A stretch of DNA of 64,000 bases, taken from Methylomicrobium lacus_A. GTDB lineage: Bacteria; Pseudomonadota; Gammaproteobacteria; Methylococcales; Methylomonadaceae. A model generated the notes under the pieces. It was not told the DNA's origin and made no database searches. It worked only from the letters and a program-made list of their open reading frames with translations. The number at the start of each line of letters is the position of its first letter. The stretch's first letter is position 1. A program made the translations under genes and the position numbers. Shown here one piece after another: positions 8,669-17,880 of the stretch. The DNA lies in NCBI RefSeq assembly GCF_041897535.1, contig NZ_CP169217.1, positions 2,046,001 to 2,110,000 on the forward strand, read 5' to 3'.

Positions 8669-9756
8669 AAGTTTTGCATATCCTCTCCGAATTGAATCCT
8701 TCGGGCGGGGAATCCATGCTCTATGCAGCGGGGCCGCTATTAAAAGATTTCGACATAAGCGGTGAAATTTTATCAACCGGAAATCAGGTTGGGCCTTACG
8801 CCGGACAATTAGCAAGCGCTGGTTACACTATTCATCATATAGCCTTCAAAAAAAGCCCATGGTTTTTCTGGAAGGTATTCAAACTGCTGAATGGCAATAA
8901 TTACGATGTCATACATCTGCATACAGAACAAGCCAACTTCTGGTATGGGATACTCACTTTGCTGACTGCCAAGCGCTGCATAAGAACCATACACAGCACT
9001 TTTGATTTTACCGGTTTTTTGTGCTGGAGGCGCAAATGGCAGCGCCTGTTGCTTGATCTCCTGGGAATTACCCACATCTCAATTTCCCAATCGGTTCAGG
9101 ATATCGAGTACAAACATTACAGCTTGCAGACGCCAGTTATTCAAAACTGGTACAACAGCCTGCGCTTCCAACTCACTACACCGCAGCAACGCGCACAAGC
9201 CAGAGCCGATTTAAAACTGGCATCGGACAGTTTCGTTCTGCTAACGATAGGCAATTGTTCGCCAATTAAAAACCATACGGCGTTAATAAAGGCTTTGGCG
9301 GAGAATAATCAACATAACTGGGTTTATCTTCATATTGGCATTGAAAAAGACAGCACTGAGCGCGACCTGTCAGCCGAATTGGGTGTTGCTGAGCGTATCC
9401 GCTTTTACGGGCTGCAAACCGACATCCTGCCATTTTTACAGGCTGCCGATCTGTTTGTAATGCCTTCTACTCATGAGGGATTTGGAGTTTCAGCGGTTGA
9501 AGCCATTGCCACTGGCTTACCGGCCTTGTTGACTAATGTCCCCGGCCTTGCTGACTTTAAATCGGTATTTCAAGGCTTATTTTATTGCGAGCCGAATCCA
9601 GAGTCCATTGCAAGCGCATTAACAGGAATTATTGCCCTAAACCAAAAACAATTACTGCAACAATGCGCAAAAAATCAGACCATTGCCGAGCAACTTTTCG
9701 GTGTTCAGCGTGGTTTTTCCAGCTACGTTGATTTTTACAAAAAACGGCACCCTTAA
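8665..9756 (+). CDS. GT4-family glycosyltransferase
   Basis: 364 residues from ATG 8665, which overlaps the previous stop as ATGA and has AGGA about ten bases upstream; a TTG at 8659 is less likely. The N-terminus (MKVLHILSELNPSGGESML) and the YDVIHLHTEQANFW segment are typical of GT4 enzymes. The C-terminal donor site reads VMPSTHEGFGVSAVEAIATGLPAL, with both glutamates of the E-x7-E motif. It resembles EPS glycosyltransferases of the EpsF/CapM kind. It is coupled to the preceding GT4 gene, so the two probably act on consecutive sugars. Confidence 0.86.
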   Translation: MKVLHILSELNPSGGESMLYAAGPLLKDFDISGEILSTGNQVGPYAGQLASAGYTIHHIAFKKSPWFFWKVFKLLNGNNYDVIHLHTEQANFWYGILTLLTAKRCIRTIHSTFDFTGFLCWRRKWQRLLLDLLGITHISISQSVQDIEYKHYSLQTPVIQNWYNSLRFQLTTPQQRAQARADLKLASDSFVLLTIGNCSPIKNHTALIKALAENNQHNWVYLHIGIEKDSTERDLSAELGVAERIRFYGLQTDILPFLQAADLFVMPSTHEGFGVSAVEAIATGLPALLTNVPGLADFKSVFQGLFYCEPNPESIASALTGIIALNQKQLLQQCAKNQTIAEQLFGVQRGFSSYVDFYKKRHP

Positions 9757-9838
9757 GACATGAAATTTCTGACCTCATCGATTTTGTTCACTATCAAATG
9801 AAGCCCCTGTTAATCTCCTTCTATCACGAGATGATTTT

Positions 9839-11062
9839 ATGAGCCAAACGTTTAATCTCAGAGGCCTAACAATCATTGTATTCTCCATGTATATTTTTTG
9901 GGGGTCATTTGGTGTAGACATAACATTGCATCCTGCCGCAGAACGGATTCCTTTGCATAGGGTTTTTATGTTACTCACAGCTTTAATTATATTATCAAAT
10001 GCGCACCAGGTGTTTGTTGCATGCCTAAAAAACAAAATGGTAATAACTTTATTATTATATGTATTACTCACAGCCTTATGGGCGGGCAACCCTTCGGTCG
10101 TTTACAAAAATTTTCTATTTCTCTCTTCTTTACTATTCATTTCAATAATGACGGCATTGGCATTTGCTGACAAGAAGGTGTTTCTAATCAGATGGCTATT
10201 TTGGTTATTTTTATTAATGACATTAGCAAGCATCATTACCGCCTTTTATTTTCCACAAATTGGCATTAACACCACCACCTTTGGTGTGCCCCGATGGATA
10301 GGCATTACAGCGCATCCTAATGGCTTAGGTGTGCAGGCATTAGCATTGATATGGCTATCATCAAACCTATACTTCTTATCTGAAAGCAAACCTGAAAAAA
10401 AACTAATATTTTTTGCACTCATAGCGGCATTTTTTACCATCATTCAAGCTGACAGCATGACTAGCTTGATTACATCAGTGATCATAACAAGTTATGTATG
10501 TTATTACTACTTATTCAGGCAACTAAGCTTACCCATCAAATTTCTTCTATTTACTATTTTCTTATTGAGTTTTTTATTTATAGTCGCTAGTTATATAAGT
10601 TCATCTGAGTTGACGACCACTACATTAAAATCAACGGGAAGAGATGCAACTTTTACAGGCCGCACTGTATTATGGGAAAAAGCCCTCACCTCAGCAGCCG
10701 ATCAAATAATTTTTGGTTATGGCTTTGATAACCTTGAACAAATGACAAAGAAGCATCATCTTGAAATGTCACACTTACACAATGGATATATTCAAGTCTT
10801 GGTTCAAGGCGGAATGATTGCGACTCTACTGCTGGTTGTTATTTTCATAAAAACATTCTTTAGTCATTTCAGAATAAGATCAACACATAAGTATGATTTT
10901 ATTTTTTTACATACGGGACTTATTTTGGTTTTACTTCATAATATTACCGAGTCATCAATGCTATTAGGCCTAAGCGTTTTGAACATATTTACAATTTTTA
11001 TTATTGCTTCAACAAGTTTAATTGCAAATAACAAAGATAAAGTCTCACTGACAAGTCAATAA
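9839..11062 (+). CDS. Wzy-type O-antigen/EPS polymerase (O-antigen ligase family)
   Basis: 407 residues with about ten to twelve membrane segments. The large periplasmic loop and its surroundings match the Wzy_C/O-antigen ligase pattern (PF04932): ATFTGRTVLWEKALTSA, FGYGFDN, then SHLHNGYIQVLVQGG. The Arg and His in these segments are the conserved functional residues of this family. In this locus it is best read as the polymerase that joins flipped repeat units. The coding sequence is visibly richer in A and T than the genes on either side, as often seen for Wzy genes and suggestive of exchange between loci. Polymerase versus ligase cannot be settled from sequence alone. Confidence 0.83.
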   Translation: MSQTFNLRGLTIIVFSMYIFWGSFGVDITLHPAAERIPLHRVFMLLTALIILSNAHQVFVACLKNKMVITLLLYVLLTALWAGNPSVVYKNFLFLSSLLFISIMTALAFADKKVFLIRWLFWLFLLMTLASIITAFYFPQIGINTTTFGVPRWIGITAHPNGLGVQALALIWLSSNLYFLSESKPEKKLIFFALIAAFFTIIQADSMTSLITSVIITSYVCYYYLFRQLSLPIKFLLFTIFLLSFLFIVASYISSSELTTTTLKSTGRDATFTGRTVLWEKALTSAADQIIFGYGFDNLEQMTKKHHLEMSHLHNGYIQVLVQGGMIATLLLVVIFIKTFFSHFRIRSTHKYDFIFLHTGLILVLLHNITESSMLLGLSVLNIFTIFIIASTSLIANNKDKVSLTSQ

Positions 11063-11064
11063 TT

Positions 11065-11931
11065 ATGCATATTTGGATTTGCATCCCTGTCTTTAATCGA
11101 ATTGAATTTACCTTGCAATGTTTAGCCACACTGAAAGCTCAAATATTTCATGACTTTACAGTAATAGTTTGCGATCACGGCTCGACAGACGGAACTAGTA
11201 CAGAGATTCATCAGCAATTTCCCGATGTGGTCGTCATTAGTGCAGAAAACTCATTGTGGTGGACAGGAGCTATGAATTTATGTGTTCGCTATGTACTTGA
11301 GCATGCAACAGAGAGCGACACACTGTTAACCTTAAATAACGACACCGAATTGCCGCCGGATTATTTGCAGCAACTGGTTAGTTGTAGTGAAAGATTTCAG
11401 GATTCTATTATTACATCGGTCATTCATGACATCAAAACCGGTGCACCGCATGAAATTGGCTATCGACAAAACTGGTTTCTGGCAACATCCAGGCCGGTTA
11501 ACTTTGAGAATCATCATGTTATAAACAACAGTGATGTCATTGAAATAACTCATGCCTCTGGTAGAGGCACTTTATTTCCCATTGCGGTATTTAGAAAAAT
11601 TGGTTTATTTGATGAAAAGCGTCTACCACATTATGCCGCAGATTATGATTTTTCATTTAGGGCAGTTCGTGCCGGTTTCAAAATTTATGTCAGCAGACAC
11701 TCTCGGGTACTTTCTTATGTTGAAGAAACCGGATTGTACAAAGTTCTATCTAACTTTTCTATTAATGGTTTTCTAGATTATTTCACTGGAATGCGTTCAC
11801 CTGCAAATTTAAAGTCGAGGTTTTGGCTTGGCTGGAACAATTGCCCCAAAAAGATTTTACCCCTCTATATGACGATCGATTTTGTTCGCATTACCGGCAG
11901 TTATTTTAAACACTTTGTCATTCGTAACTGA
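11065..11931 (+). CDS. GT2-family glycosyltransferase (rhamnosyltransferase-like)
   Basis: 288 residues, starting two bases after the polymerase stop. It is a GT-A fold enzyme: IPVFNRIEFTLQCLATLKAQ at the N-terminus, VIVCDHGSTDGT, then LTLNNDTELPPDYLQQL carrying the DxD-like metal site (NDT), and HYAADYDFSFRAVRAGFKI around the catalytic base region. The segment NSLWWTGAMNLCVRYVL is typical of the WbbL/rhamnosyltransferase branch of GT2, so a rhamnosyl or related deoxyhexose donor is possible (inference). It shares the AT-rich composition of the polymerase gene, so the two may have been acquired together. Confidence 0.85.
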   Translation: MHIWICIPVFNRIEFTLQCLATLKAQIFHDFTVIVCDHGSTDGTSTEIHQQFPDVVVISAENSLWWTGAMNLCVRYVLEHATESDTLLTLNNDTELPPDYLQQLVSCSERFQDSIITSVIHDIKTGAPHEIGYRQNWFLATSRPVNFENHHVINNSDVIEITHASGRGTLFPIAVFRKIGLFDEKRLPHYAADYDFSFRAVRAGFKIYVSRHSRVLSYVEETGLYKVLSNFSINGFLDYFTGMRSPANLKSRFWLGWNNCPKKILPLYMTIDFVRITGSYFKHFVIRN

Positions 11932-12025
11932 CTTTCCGCTTTTATGAAAAAGATTCATCTCAGACCAACCTGTCTGATAATGACGAATTTGCAAACAGTA
12001 ACATCAAATTTACCTTAAATTTATA

Positions 12026-13105
12026 ATGACCATCACAAGCCGATCCGCTCGAAAGCGAGTATTTTCATATTTAAATACCGTCGTGTCGGACATCTGCTGC
12101 CCAATCTGCGGATTTTCCGACGGTAGGCTCCTTTATACCGTAACCTCTGCCGAAGCCGCCCAACATTTCGTTTTAAAAGAAGTCAATCAAGCACGCCACA
12201 ACAAGCTTGCCGATCACATCACTCATTTGTGGGGGCAAACAACTTGTGATGTGGTTAGCTGTAATTGTTGTCATTTTATTTTCTCCAGACCTTATGTCGC
12301 GGGCGATTCAACCTTTTACACGCTTGCATATGAACGTACCGGCTATCCCGCATGGAAATGGGAGTATCAAAAATCGGCAGATGCAATCTCGGAAATTGTG
12401 TCTCGATCTCCCCGGCATCCGCTTAGACTCATTGAAATCGGAGCAGGAAACGGCGCATTTGTCAAAAGCATTGCTCCCGACATTATTCCCAAAGAAAACA
12501 TTCTATGTTTTGAATTCTCCGAGTACGGACGGAATAAAATCGTGGAATACGGCATCAAGTGTCAAAGCGACGATATTCGGTCCATCAACTCTTCAAATCA
12601 TCCTGGTCAGTTCGATTTAATCTGTATGTTTCAGGTACTGGAACACATGGATCGGCTGGATGTTCTATTCAAGACACTTAACTCTCTCAGTAAATTCGAT
12701 TCTCATCTATTTATATCGGTGCCCAATGCCGAACAGATCGAATTCAATGAAACCCACGGATGTTTGCTCGATATGCCGCCAAACCATATCGGGCGATGGA
12801 ATCTTCACGGCTTTGAACAAATTGCGGTGGCTTTTGGGTGGACACTCGCGGAATTCCGGATAGAGCCGCTCAACGTCAAAGATGCGCTAAAGCAGCAGAT
12901 TGCCTATCGATATTTAAAAATTAGCCAGGATTCTTCAACTTGGGCAAACAAAATTGAATGTATAAATTCAGACAAAGTTCGCCGAATATTACGTATTGTT
13001 TGCGCAGGGGTTTATTCTCTTACAAGCGTAAAAATACTGTTCAAAGCTATCTCTGATAAAAATCGGGGGGATTCTCAATGGATACATCTCATTAAAACCG
13101 GGTAG
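12026..13105 (+). CDS. Zinc-ribbon SAM-dependent methyltransferase
   Basis: 359 residues. The N-terminus has CCPICGFSDG and a second cysteine cluster (VSCNCCHF) that could bind zinc, as in sugar C-methyltransferases and related class I enzymes. The SAM-binding motif is RLIEIGAGNGAFVKSI, followed by the acidic post-II segment and DLICMFQVLEHM, typical of Methyltransf_23/12 proteins. GRWNLHGFEQIAVAFGW follows. It lies among EPS glycosyltransferase genes, so O- or C-methylation of a sugar in the repeat unit is likely (inference). The 94 bases before it show no convincing ribosome site. Confidence 0.8.
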   Translation: MTITSRSARKRVFSYLNTVVSDICCPICGFSDGRLLYTVTSAEAAQHFVLKEVNQARHNKLADHITHLWGQTTCDVVSCNCCHFIFSRPYVAGDSTFYTLAYERTGYPAWKWEYQKSADAISEIVSRSPRHPLRLIEIGAGNGAFVKSIAPDIIPKENILCFEFSEYGRNKIVEYGIKCQSDDIRSINSSNHPGQFDLICMFQVLEHMDRLDVLFKTLNSLSKFDSHLFISVPNAEQIEFNETHGCLLDMPPNHIGRWNLHGFEQIAVAFGWTLAEFRIEPLNVKDALKQQIAYRYLKISQDSSTWANKIECINSDKVRRILRIVCAGVYSLTSVKILFKAISDKNRGDSQWIHLIKTG

Positions 13106-13265
13106 TTCGTGCAACTGTTTTATCGTTTCCCGATGTTCGGGTGCCCAATGATGGGGCGGTATCGAGCAATCGAAAATCCGTTGAAATATTGAAGCATGGA
13201 AATATCAGGGATGAAAAAATTGTTCGACCCGGCTTTGAATAGCCTTAACCGACTTAAATAAAATC

Positions 13266-14387
13266 ATGTCTGCTATTAAGACGAGAAATATTCGGCGTAT
13301 TGTGATTGTTACCAATATACCAACACCCTATCGAATACCGATTTATCAAAAATTGGCGACAAAGTTCGGGTACGATCACTTTCATGTGATTTTCTGCTCC
13401 GAGAAAGAGGATAACCGCGAATGGGTCGTGGAACAGGACCATTTCGCGTATACCTTTCTTAAAAGAAACTATATAAGCTGGAAAGGCCGTTATATTCATT
13501 ACAATCTTGATGTTCTAAAAGTACTGTGCCAATTGGATCCCGATGTCGTCATAACCACCGGCTTTAACCCCACCCAACTTCTGGCTTTCGGCTATACGGT
13601 TTTTTATAAAAAAGTGCATCTACCCACGACAGACGGCACTTACGAGTCCGAACAAATACTATCGGGATTACATCGCCTTGTGCGGCGCATCGTCTACGGT
13701 TATTCAAATGCATTTCTGGGAGCAAGTTTGGGCTCGTTGCGGCTGTATAAAAGCTACGGCATTAGCCAGGAGCGATTTTTCCAGTCACATCTTTGCGCAG
13801 ATAATGCTGCTTTTACGCCATTTTTAGGCGGTAATCGCGATTTCGATTTAATGTTTTCCGGACGCTTTGCGCCGGAGAAAAACCCCTTGTTTGCACTTGA
13901 TGTCGCGGTGGGTGTAGCAAAAGTCTTAAACCGTAAAATCTCGATTTTAATGTTAGGATCAGGACAGTTGTTTGAGCAGGTTCGCGACTATGCAGATACC
14001 CTTCGTCCTCATGTAACCGCTTCATTTCCTGGCTTTATGCAACAAGCTGAGTTGCCAAAGCAATATAGTTCAGCAAAGCTGTTTCTATTTCCTTCGTCCT
14101 GGGATCCGTGGGGCGTAGTGGCTAATGAAGCGTGTGCCGCAGGTCAAGCGATTATTGTCAGCCCTCATGCAGGCGTGGCTAACGAATTGGTTTGTGATGG
14201 GCAAAATGGCTATGTCTTGGAGCTTGATTTGGCGTTATGGGTTAACCATACCGCTGATTTACTGAGTAACAAAGCGTTACTTGAACGGTTCTCGAAGGAA
14301 AGCGCGATGAAAGTCCAAGCATATAATTATGATGCCGCAGCCCAAGGGATCGTGGATGCTGTATTGGCAAGCCAAGACCCATCATGA
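13266..14387 (+). CDS. GT4-family glycosyltransferase
   Basis: 373 residues. The N-terminus IVTNIPTPYRIPIYQKLA is characteristic of GT4 EPS glycosyltransferases that begin with a (T/N)-x-PTPYR segment. The C-terminal domain has FSGRFAPEKNPLFALDV and the donor site PSSWDPWGVVANEACAAGQAI, where the usual first glutamate of E-x7-E is replaced by aspartate (WDPWG), a variant seen in this branch. The stop overlaps the next gene's start by four bases (ATGA at 14384-14387). The 160 bases upstream contain no recognisable gene. Confidence 0.84.
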   Translation: MSAIKTRNIRRIVIVTNIPTPYRIPIYQKLATKFGYDHFHVIFCSEKEDNREWVVEQDHFAYTFLKRNYISWKGRYIHYNLDVLKVLCQLDPDVVITTGFNPTQLLAFGYTVFYKKVHLPTTDGTYESEQILSGLHRLVRRIVYGYSNAFLGASLGSLRLYKSYGISQERFFQSHLCADNAAFTPFLGGNRDFDLMFSGRFAPEKNPLFALDVAVGVAKVLNRKISILMLGSGQLFEQVRDYADTLRPHVTASFPGFMQQAELPKQYSSAKLFLFPSSWDPWGVVANEACAAGQAIIVSPHAGVANELVCDGQNGYVLELDLALWVNHTADLLSNKALLERFSKESAMKVQAYNYDAAAQGIVDAVLASQDPS

Positions 14388-15559
14388 AAATCCTGTTTGT
14401 CCATAACCGTTATCAGCAAGCCGGCGGCGAAGATAATGTGGTTGCCGCCGAAGCCAAGCTACTTACCGAGCACAACCATGGTGTGGAATTATGGAGCGTA
14501 GATAATTCTGACCTGCCAAGAGGGTTGCACGGAAAAATCAAAACCGCTCTGGCAACCCGTTATTCACCTGCCAGCCGGGTAGTTGCCCGCGACAAGTTGC
14601 ACCGCTTTAGGCCTGACATAGTACACGTCCATAATTTTTTCCCACAAATCAGTCCGTCGATTTACGATGCGTGTCTGGATGAAGGCGTGCCGGTGGTGCA
14701 GACCCTGCACAATTACCGACTGATTTGTCCGGGCGCGATGCTGATACGGCAAGGCAAAATTTGCGAGCAATGTATTTCCGGATCGCCCTATCAGGCGGCC
14801 TGGCACGGTTGCTATCGGGGATCAAGGCTGGGTAGCCTGGTAGTGGCGCAGATGGTAGCGCAGCATCGCAGGCAAGGCACTTGGCAGCATAAGGTGAACC
14901 GTTTTATTGCGCTGACCGATTTTGCCAAGAGTAAATTCGTCGAGGCCGGATTCCCGGCCGATAAGATCGCGGTTAAGGCCAATTTTGTTCATGATCCTTT
15001 GCAAGGCTCTCCCCGTACTCTTCGCGCAGTTGCCGGTTTTGCGTTATTTGTTGGCCGCATTAGCGAGGAAAAAGGCATCAAGACCTTGCTGCAAGCCTGG
15101 TCGTCAATGGACGATCAAACCATGTTAAAGGTGGCGGGAGCAGGCCCACTTGAGGCTTGGCTGCCTGGCAAAACCAATGTAGCCGCATTAGGCCGGCAAA
15201 ATCCAGACGAAATCAGCCGATTGATGCAGCAGGCCGCTTTTCTGGTGCTACCTTCCGAATGGTACGAGGGCTTTCCGTTGGTGTTGGTCGAGGCTTTCGC
15301 CCATGGGTTGCCGGTTCTCGCATCAAGACTGGGCAGCATGGCCGACATTATCAAGGACGGCGAAACCGGCTTGCTGTTTACACCGGGCGACGCCGCCGAT
15401 TTAGCTGGCAAAGCGAAATGGCTGCTGGAAAACCCGAAACAAGCACAAAAACTTGGAGAAAATGCCCGACGCACTTTTCTTGCAAAATATACGGCGGAAC
15501 GGAATTATGCCGAGCTGATGGCAATTTATGAAAATACCAGGCGGCAGTGGATATTGTAG
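14384..15559 (+). CDS. GT4-family glycosyltransferase
   Basis: 391 residues, coupled to the preceding gene by an ATGA overlap. The N-terminus ILFVHNRYQQAGGEDNVV contains the GGE acceptor-site signature. HRFRPDIVHVHNFFPQISPSI and VVQTLHNYRLICPGAML follow, the latter typical of a GT4 subgroup with a cysteine-containing insert (CEQCISGS). The C-terminal domain has FVGRISEEKGIKTLL and the complete donor motif EWYEGFPLVLVEAFAHGLPV. It ends 19 bases from the convergent beta-helix gene, with no terminator visible between them. Confidence 0.87.
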   Translation: MKILFVHNRYQQAGGEDNVVAAEAKLLTEHNHGVELWSVDNSDLPRGLHGKIKTALATRYSPASRVVARDKLHRFRPDIVHVHNFFPQISPSIYDACLDEGVPVVQTLHNYRLICPGAMLIRQGKICEQCISGSPYQAAWHGCYRGSRLGSLVVAQMVAQHRRQGTWQHKVNRFIALTDFAKSKFVEAGFPADKIAVKANFVHDPLQGSPRTLRAVAGFALFVGRISEEKGIKTLLQAWSSMDDQTMLKVAGAGPLEAWLPGKTNVAALGRQNPDEISRLMQQAAFLVLPSEWYEGFPLVLVEAFAHGLPVLASRLGSMADIIKDGETGLLFTPGDAADLAGKAKWLLENPKQAQKLGENARRTFLAKYTAERNYAELMAIYENTRRQWIL

Positions 15560-15578
15560 TTTTTTGGAAAATTTCCCA

Positions 15579-17660
15579 TTATCGAATTAACCCTATATCC
15601 TCCGGTAACGGCATAAAGCCAATATCCTTGACCGGCGAGTCTGGGCAGATTGTCATCCTTTTGTCACTAATGGTCACGCAAGGGTCGGCCACAATACTAC
15701 CTTTTTCAATTCCTTGTGAGACCCATTGTGACCAAGGTGCCCCACCCACAGGCATGTTCAATTCCTCTACCTTATAATCGACAGCAAGTTTACCCGTAGT
15801 GGACCAAATCAAATTATTCGCAATCACCGTGGAGTTTTTAGGTACAAAATAGCGCAACGATCCTCCCTCTGGTTTGCTGGTAACGATAACATTGCGCTCT
15901 ATTCTATTCCCTTCCGGCCACGTTTTATTATGCATCGGAATAGCCAACTCCGGATATTTCTGCCGCCATAAGGTGGTTTTATAGGGTGAGGCATCGAGAT
16001 TTTTTTGGTTTACGTTCCAATCATAAGTCGGCCAGCGATCATCTAACAAAATGGCATAGTCATTGGTGCTAAAGTAATTATTGTAGATTTTATTGTCGCG
16101 TCCGCCCCCCACTTGAAGCCCCATAGATCCGGCATTTTCAAAAATGTTGCCGCTGACATCAAAACCACTGGCGCCATCGTCCAGGTAAACGCCAACAGCA
16201 ACAGCAGGCGATTGATAGACCACTTGGTTTTTTTCCACGCCCACGCGCTGCATACCGTAGCCGATGATGTCATGAATGTAGTTGTTACGAATGACATTAC
16301 CGCGCCATGACCAATCACGCCCTGTGTAAACAGCCCCGCAATCCGAGGCCTGCAAACAAAAATGATGCAGCTCGTTTTTCTCAAGCAAATGTTCGTTGCC
16401 GGTCAGCAGAATGGCGGTCCCCGCTCCCTGCTCCAACAAATTATGCGAAACCGTAACCCCGACGCCGTTAATTTCAACGCCCGCCGAGTAAGTCAATATC
16501 GTCGTACCCATGTGATGGATATGGTTATTATAAATTACATGTCCGGACGTTTTCAGCGACTTACTGTCGCCGCCTGTAACAATGACGCCATGCGCGCCGG
16601 TGTGATGAATTTCGCTGTTGCGCAACTCGACATTTTGGCCATCTATAATTTCTATTCCGATACCGCCAATGTTGTTTACATTGAGTTGGTCCATCATCAA
16701 ATCATGGCCATTTTTTATTGTGATTGCAGTACCCGTACTGTATTGAAAACGGATATTTTTGAAGGCAAGGTTCTTCGCACCATCGGCGACTAAAATATTG
16801 GGCAGGGAAGACAGCGTGACCGTTTCGGGAACCAAACCCTCGGGGGGAATGAAGGTTACGATATTGGCCTCCCGATCGTAAGCCCATTCGCCAGGCGCGT
16901 TCAATAGCGAGGGCAGATTTTGGATATAAAAACGCCGGCCGCTTTTGAGCGTGTAACTGGTCGGCTCCGAAACTTTAATCGTATTAGCCGTCCGATCGAT
17001 CGCATCAATCCCAAGGTATTGGTCATACCAGTCATTGCCCGCGAAAATATGCACTTGCGCGGCTTTAACATCGCCGTCGATCGCGGGCAATGTCTCCATG
17101 GTTGAAAATTGCGTTTTATCGTCGACCGGCTTTTTGATATGCGCCCAATCCCGGTCTGGCCAGCGAGCCAATTGCAGTTTTTGCTCGTTGACGAATAGTT
17201 CAAAGGCCGGTGCATTCCCCTTTATCCTGTCCGTATTAAAAAATGCGCCCACCTCGGGCCGTTTGGTCAGCGGACAATCCCAAAACTTGGCATCACGCCT
17301 TTTACAAATCACAGGCAAACCGGCATTTATCGTCGCTTTCTCGCCTTGCCACCGTATTTCCCTGCCCGGCAATCCGGAATCCATCAAATCAAAATTCAGC
17401 GGGCGGCTGAGCACATAGCTGCCGGGGGCAATATTGACGCTAACGTCCTCAGTGAAGGCATGTCTTCGCTTTAAGACCCTGATCGCTTGCTTGGCTCGCT
17501 CGATAGATTTGAACGGGCCGTCGGTTCGCTCTGCATTCGGCTGTTTTAAAGCGCCTGACCAGGCATCGTTACCCGTGGGATTTACATAATATTCTGCCGC
17601 CGTGGCCCCGTGAGCTAAACACAATCCGGCAAAAAGGTAAATACTGACACACTGATTCAT
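15579..17660 (-). CDS. Secreted right-handed parallel beta-helix protein
   Basis: 693 residues from ATG 17660, which has AGGA about nine bases upstream and begins a signal peptide (MNQCVSIYLFAGLCLAHG, cut near ATAA-EYYV). The mature N-terminus EYYVNPTGNDAWSG is the common opening of secreted beta-helix polysaccharide-active proteins. Repeated Asn/Gly-rich rungs such as NKIYNNYFSTNDYAIL and HGVIVTGGDSK form PbH1-type repeats over roughly residues 270-600. Such folds include polysaccharide lyases, epimerases and hydrolases. It lies antisense within the EPS locus, between a GT4 gene and wecG, so it may trim or modify the EPS (inference). I cannot name the reaction. Confidence 0.78.
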   Translation of the reverse strand: MNQCVSIYLFAGLCLAHGATAAEYYVNPTGNDAWSGALKQPNAERTDGPFKSIERAKQAIRVLKRRHAFTEDVSVNIAPGSYVLSRPLNFDLMDSGLPGREIRWQGEKATINAGLPVICKRRDAKFWDCPLTKRPEVGAFFNTDRIKGNAPAFELFVNEQKLQLARWPDRDWAHIKKPVDDKTQFSTMETLPAIDGDVKAAQVHIFAGNDWYDQYLGIDAIDRTANTIKVSEPTSYTLKSGRRFYIQNLPSLLNAPGEWAYDREANIVTFIPPEGLVPETVTLSSLPNILVADGAKNLAFKNIRFQYSTGTAITIKNGHDLMMDQLNVNNIGGIGIEIIDGQNVELRNSEIHHTGAHGVIVTGGDSKSLKTSGHVIYNNHIHHMGTTILTYSAGVEINGVGVTVSHNLLEQGAGTAILLTGNEHLLEKNELHHFCLQASDCGAVYTGRDWSWRGNVIRNNYIHDIIGYGMQRVGVEKNQVVYQSPAVAVGVYLDDGASGFDVSGNIFENAGSMGLQVGGGRDNKIYNNYFSTNDYAILLDDRWPTYDWNVNQKNLDASPYKTTLWRQKYPELAIPMHNKTWPEGNRIERNVIVTSKPEGGSLRYFVPKNSTVIANNLIWSTTGKLAVDYKVEELNMPVGGAPWSQWVSQGIEKGSIVADPCVTISDKRMTICPDSPVKDIGFMPLPEDIGLIR

Positions 17661-17880
17661 GATGATTTCATCCTGATTGCGACTTTGTTGTGACTGCTTA
17701 TCTTCGGGAAAGATTGCAAGACGAATATCATCCCTTAAACCTCGAGAACAAGACAAGTGATTTAAGGGCATGTCACGAAAATGTTATGAATCGTTAACCA
17801 TCCCGTCACAGGAATGTAACCCTACGGCGTCAAACTTTGCCCACTCGCAAGTAAATAATAAGATTCGTTATGAGGAAACC

